Assembly (NCBI GenBank): GCA_031265645.1
Contig: JAISCJ010000118.1
Span: 1 to 5,805 of the forward strand
DNA from: Holosporales bacterium
Lineage (GTDB): Bacteria > Pseudomonadota > Alphaproteobacteria > BNTO01
Direction of reading: 5' to 3'
DNA length: 5,805 nt
In this document: positions 3,668 through 5,805 of the stretch, one piece after another
Layout: every line of letters starts with the position of its first letter
How positions within the stretch are numbered: position 1 is the first letter of the stretch
Notes under the pieces: generated by a model
What the model was told of the DNA's origin: nothing
Database searches by the model: none
The model's input: the letters and a program-made list of their open reading frames with translations, nothing else
Translations under genes and position numbers: made by a program

Positions 3668-5805
3668 ATCTTAAATTCAGGGCTTCTTCACATTTGGTAA
3701 TTTGTCTATTCATTTTTTGACAAAAAAGAAGATATTTTTCTTTAAACACAGTATTTATAGACTGTCTTATCAAAACACGTTGGCCAATAAATTCGCTGTT
3801 TAAAGACAGATTCTCTGAAGAAAGAAAAAATTGTATAAGATTCATCAAAGAACTTGTATTGCCCCCCCAACTACAAGCGCTAATGCAATCATTTAATAAG
3901 CCAGTAATGTTTTGATTTTTAAAAAAATCATCCGTATTAATAAACGGAATCATAAAAGGAAACACACAGCTATAAATCCTCTCTTTCACGATATTATTTG
4001 CTGGATCGTGCGTGCTAAAAATTGCAATGAGCGCACGTATAACGTAATATGCATCTTCTGATGAGATCGGTCCTTTTATATGATTTAAGATATATTCAAC
4101 CGCATCAACATTTATTTCAGATATGCACACTGAAAGTGCTGAGAATGAGCCTCCAATTAAGGGATCCGCACCTTTATTTAGCAATTTTTTAAAAAGGTTC
4201 GTTTGCCCACCGCTTATGGCGATCACGAGTGGAGTGCAAACACCTCTACATGTATTTATCGTTGTTAGGTCAACTTGCTTCGCATCCAAACCCTCTTCCA
4301 GTTCTTTTGATGTATCAAAAGAGCACGCATGCCGCAGACCGCAGAAATAATTGAGAGAAGGTTGACTCAAAATGGTAGGCTCAGAAATTTTGTAAAATGG
4401 ATTTTCAGTAGTTGTATATTTGTTTCCTAATGGCACAAAAATTCGAGCTATATCTTGATTGGACAAAGGATTTGCAATCCCCAACGTATTGCAAGCTTCT
4501 GTAAAGAGGGCGCAGGAAGAGACCTGAAGTGATGAATGAAATTGGTGGAATTCCCTTGTTTTTATGAATTCAGCATCTCTTCTTTTCTCTCTTACGGTAT
4601 AAATGCTTTTGTTTTGTCGATCTTCTATCATAAATATTTGTTGATTTATTAAAAAAATATCATTTCCTCGCATTGTTATTTTTTCTTCAGAAGATGTCCA
4701 CAGACCGTCTGAACTCACAGTTTTGTCGGCGGTCATAACAAAAGAATAAAGATACATGCACTTAGCCATAATTTCTTTTGTTATCCAAGCATTTGATCGA
4801 AGATCTTTTGTAGATATGTCAGAAAGTAAAACATTTCCAAAACCTTGACTCATTGCAAATGTGATGATATTCAGAATAAATTCATGGCCCTCGGAAGATA
4901 AATCCGTTGGGTCTGTTATATTGTCCACTATTTTTTTCAGTATTGGATCCATTCTTGCATGTGTTAGCATTGGGAAAAATTCATATATAAAATTAAATGG
5001 GCTCGAATTCATTATAGAAGCATTAGAAAGCCAACGATTTAAATTTTGCATGTTAACACCTAACATGTCGTGATAAACATGCGACATTGCGCGAAACAAC
5101 GACACCATAAAGCCATTGGCCAGTTCACGATATTCATCTAATTTACGAATATTAATATTTATAGTCCCATCAAAATAATTACAAATACTGTTTGTCTCTG
5201 CAACATTATAAGGGCAGCGCGCGCTAATTTCGATCGATACACTTTTAAAGCCTTTGGTGAATGGTGTGCGTGCGTCCTGATTAATCGTATTCACTGCAAG
5301 AAGCGACATTATGCGCTGAAAGCCAGACCTGTTTCCTAACATCTGTCTTAATGCATTTTGAAAAATTTCTAAGTCATCTATATTCGCGTATAGGAAAAGC
5401 CTTGGATTTCCCAACTTTGAGATATTAAAAAGTCTTTCTCCCCGCCCAGTGCATAGCCTAAAGAATATTTCTGCTTGGTTCGCCACGACCTCAGTTTGGT
5501 TCAAAATACTTATTGGTGATGCATTTTCTATTCTATTGAGCAGACTTTTAAAGTCATCAAAAATCGATTTTAAATACGAAAGTATTATCGTTTGATCTTT
5601 TAGAAACGGCATTATGCGCGAAAAGCTAGATCGGTTCGCTAACATATTCATGAATGTATGTCTAAAATATTCAAAATCATAATGTAAATTGCCAGTAACA
5701 GGTCTAAAATTACTCAAACTAGAAGTACTAAAAATTCGCTCTGATTCTCGATCAGATAAAATTAAAACTAATTCAATTTGAGCGTCTGTTAATCCGGTTT
5801 TATTT
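3666..5805 (-). CDS. Large ankyrin-repeat protein with tandem N-terminal module and zincin-like segment (5' end outside window)
   Basis: I do not recognise this as a named family. The frame is open from the right edge to TAG 3668-3666, showing 712 residues; TTG 5717 is not needed as a start, because 29 more in-frame codons lie upstream. Numbering from the first full codon at 5804: residues 5-72 and 106-173 are two copies of one module (24 of 68 identical, sharing ML(A/G)NRS(S/G)FxRIM). Residues ~205-250 read GTININI, a helix, then FRAMSHVYHDMLG. This looks like a zincin helix of the HELxHAYHDxxG kind with the first His and the Glu replaced by Arg and Ala. Residues ~487-576 hold about three ankyrin repeats, the clearest being TPLVIAISGG...LLNKGADP. 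No transmembrane helix or signal is visible, but the N-terminus is missing. The composition is AT-rich, Asn/Ile/Ser-rich and more AT-biased than secB. It is likely a host-interacting effector, by inference from ankyrin content and probable lifestyle. Confidence 0.75.
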   Translation of the reverse strand, partial: NKTGLTDAQIELVLILSDRESERIFSTSSLSNFRPVTGNLHYDFEYFRHTFMNMLANRSSFSRIMPFLKDQTIILSYLKSIFDDFKSLLNRIENASPISILNQTEVVANQAEIFFRLCTGRGERLFNISKLGNPRLFLYANIDDLEIFQNALRQMLGNRSGFQRIMSLLAVNTINQDARTPFTKGFKSVSIEISARCPYNVAETNSICNYFDGTININIRKLDEYRELANGFMVSLFRAMSHVYHDMLGVNMQNLNRWLSNASIMNSSPFNFIYEFFPMLTHARMDPILKKIVDNITDPTDLSSEGHEFILNIITFAMSQGFGNVLLSDISTKDLRSNAWITKEIMAKCMYLYSFVMTADKTVSSDGLWTSSEEKITMRGNDIFLINQQIFMIEDRQNKSIYTVREKRRDAEFIKTREFHQFHSSLQVSSCALFTEACNTLGIANPLSNQDIARIFVPLGNKYTTTENPFYKISEPTILSQPSLNYFCGLRHACSFDTSKELEEGLDAKQVDLTTINTCRGVCTPLVIAISGGQTNLFKKLLNKGADPLIGGSFSALSVCISEINVDAVEYILNHIKGPISSEDAYYVIRALIAIFSTHDPANNIVKERIYSCVFPFMIPFINTDDFFKNQNITGLLNDCISACSWGGNTSSLMNLIQFFLSSENLSLNSEFIGQRVLIRQSINTVFKEKYLLFCQKMNRQITKCEEALNLR
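4077..4346 (-). repeat. Ankyrin repeats (about three, degenerate)
   Basis: Visible residues 487-576 of the large protein. The first unit, LRHACSFDTSKELEEGLDA, is degenerate. The second is the clearest: CTPLVIAISGGQTNLFKKLL then NKGADPL. The third is SALSVCISEINVDAVEYILNH. The spacing of about 33 residues and the TPLxxAxxxG / LLxxGADP signatures fit the ankyrin fold, which mediates protein-protein binding. Confidence 0.7.
5286..5792 (-). repeat. Tandem duplication of a ~101-residue module
   Basis: Copy A spans 5792-5589 and copy B 5489-5286, offset by 303 bases (101 codons). The 68-residue stretches align without gaps at 24 identities. The best blocks are MLANRSSFSRIM against MLGNRSGFQRIM, and SERIF against GERLF. 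At the DNA level, the segments around 5611-5645 and 5311-5345 remain visibly similar. More copies may lie beyond the right edge. Confidence 0.75.

Overview
The window comes from an alphaproteobacterium, most likely a host-associated or intracellular one of the Rickettsiales/Holosporales kind. The reasons are a split proton-translocating transhydrogenase alpha chain (a stand-alone membrane subunit), a SecB chaperone, fairly AT-rich DNA, heavy use of non-ATG starts, and two large host-interaction-type proteins: an ankyrin-repeat protein and a repeat-rich secreted protein. The lineage is inferred from gene content, not from a marker gene.

All five genes lie on the minus strand, so transcription runs from the right end to the left. 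In that order: (1) 5805-3666, a large protein whose 5' end lies outside the window. It has a tandem ~101-residue module, a zincin-like segment whose HExxH motif looks destroyed, and about three C-terminal ankyrin repeats. (2) 3547-3074, secB. (3) 3068-2499, pgpA, only 5 bases after secB and surely co-transcribed with it. (4) 2338-1907, pntAB, the three-helix membrane part of the transhydrogenase alpha chain, without pntAA or pntB beside it. (5) 1808 to the left edge, the first ~602 codons of a secreted, probably autotransporter-type, repeat protein: signal sequence, a ladder of ~25-residue beta repeats, then autotransporter-associated beta-strand (PATR) repeats spaced 82-88 residues apart. This fifth gene has no stop codon in the window and no ATG at its start, so a simple ORF search misses it although it fills the first 1.8 kb.

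The middle genes are housekeeping: protein export (SecB), phosphatidylglycerol synthesis (PgpA) and NADPH/proton coupling (PntAB). The outer two are fast-evolving and probably face the host. SecB would be the natural chaperone for a large Sec-exported beta-rich protein such as gene 5, but that link is inference.

The intergenic stretches are short (5 to about 160 bases). They hold only weak candidate promoters and hairpins. I see no tRNA, rRNA, CRISPR array, insertion sequence or riboswitch.
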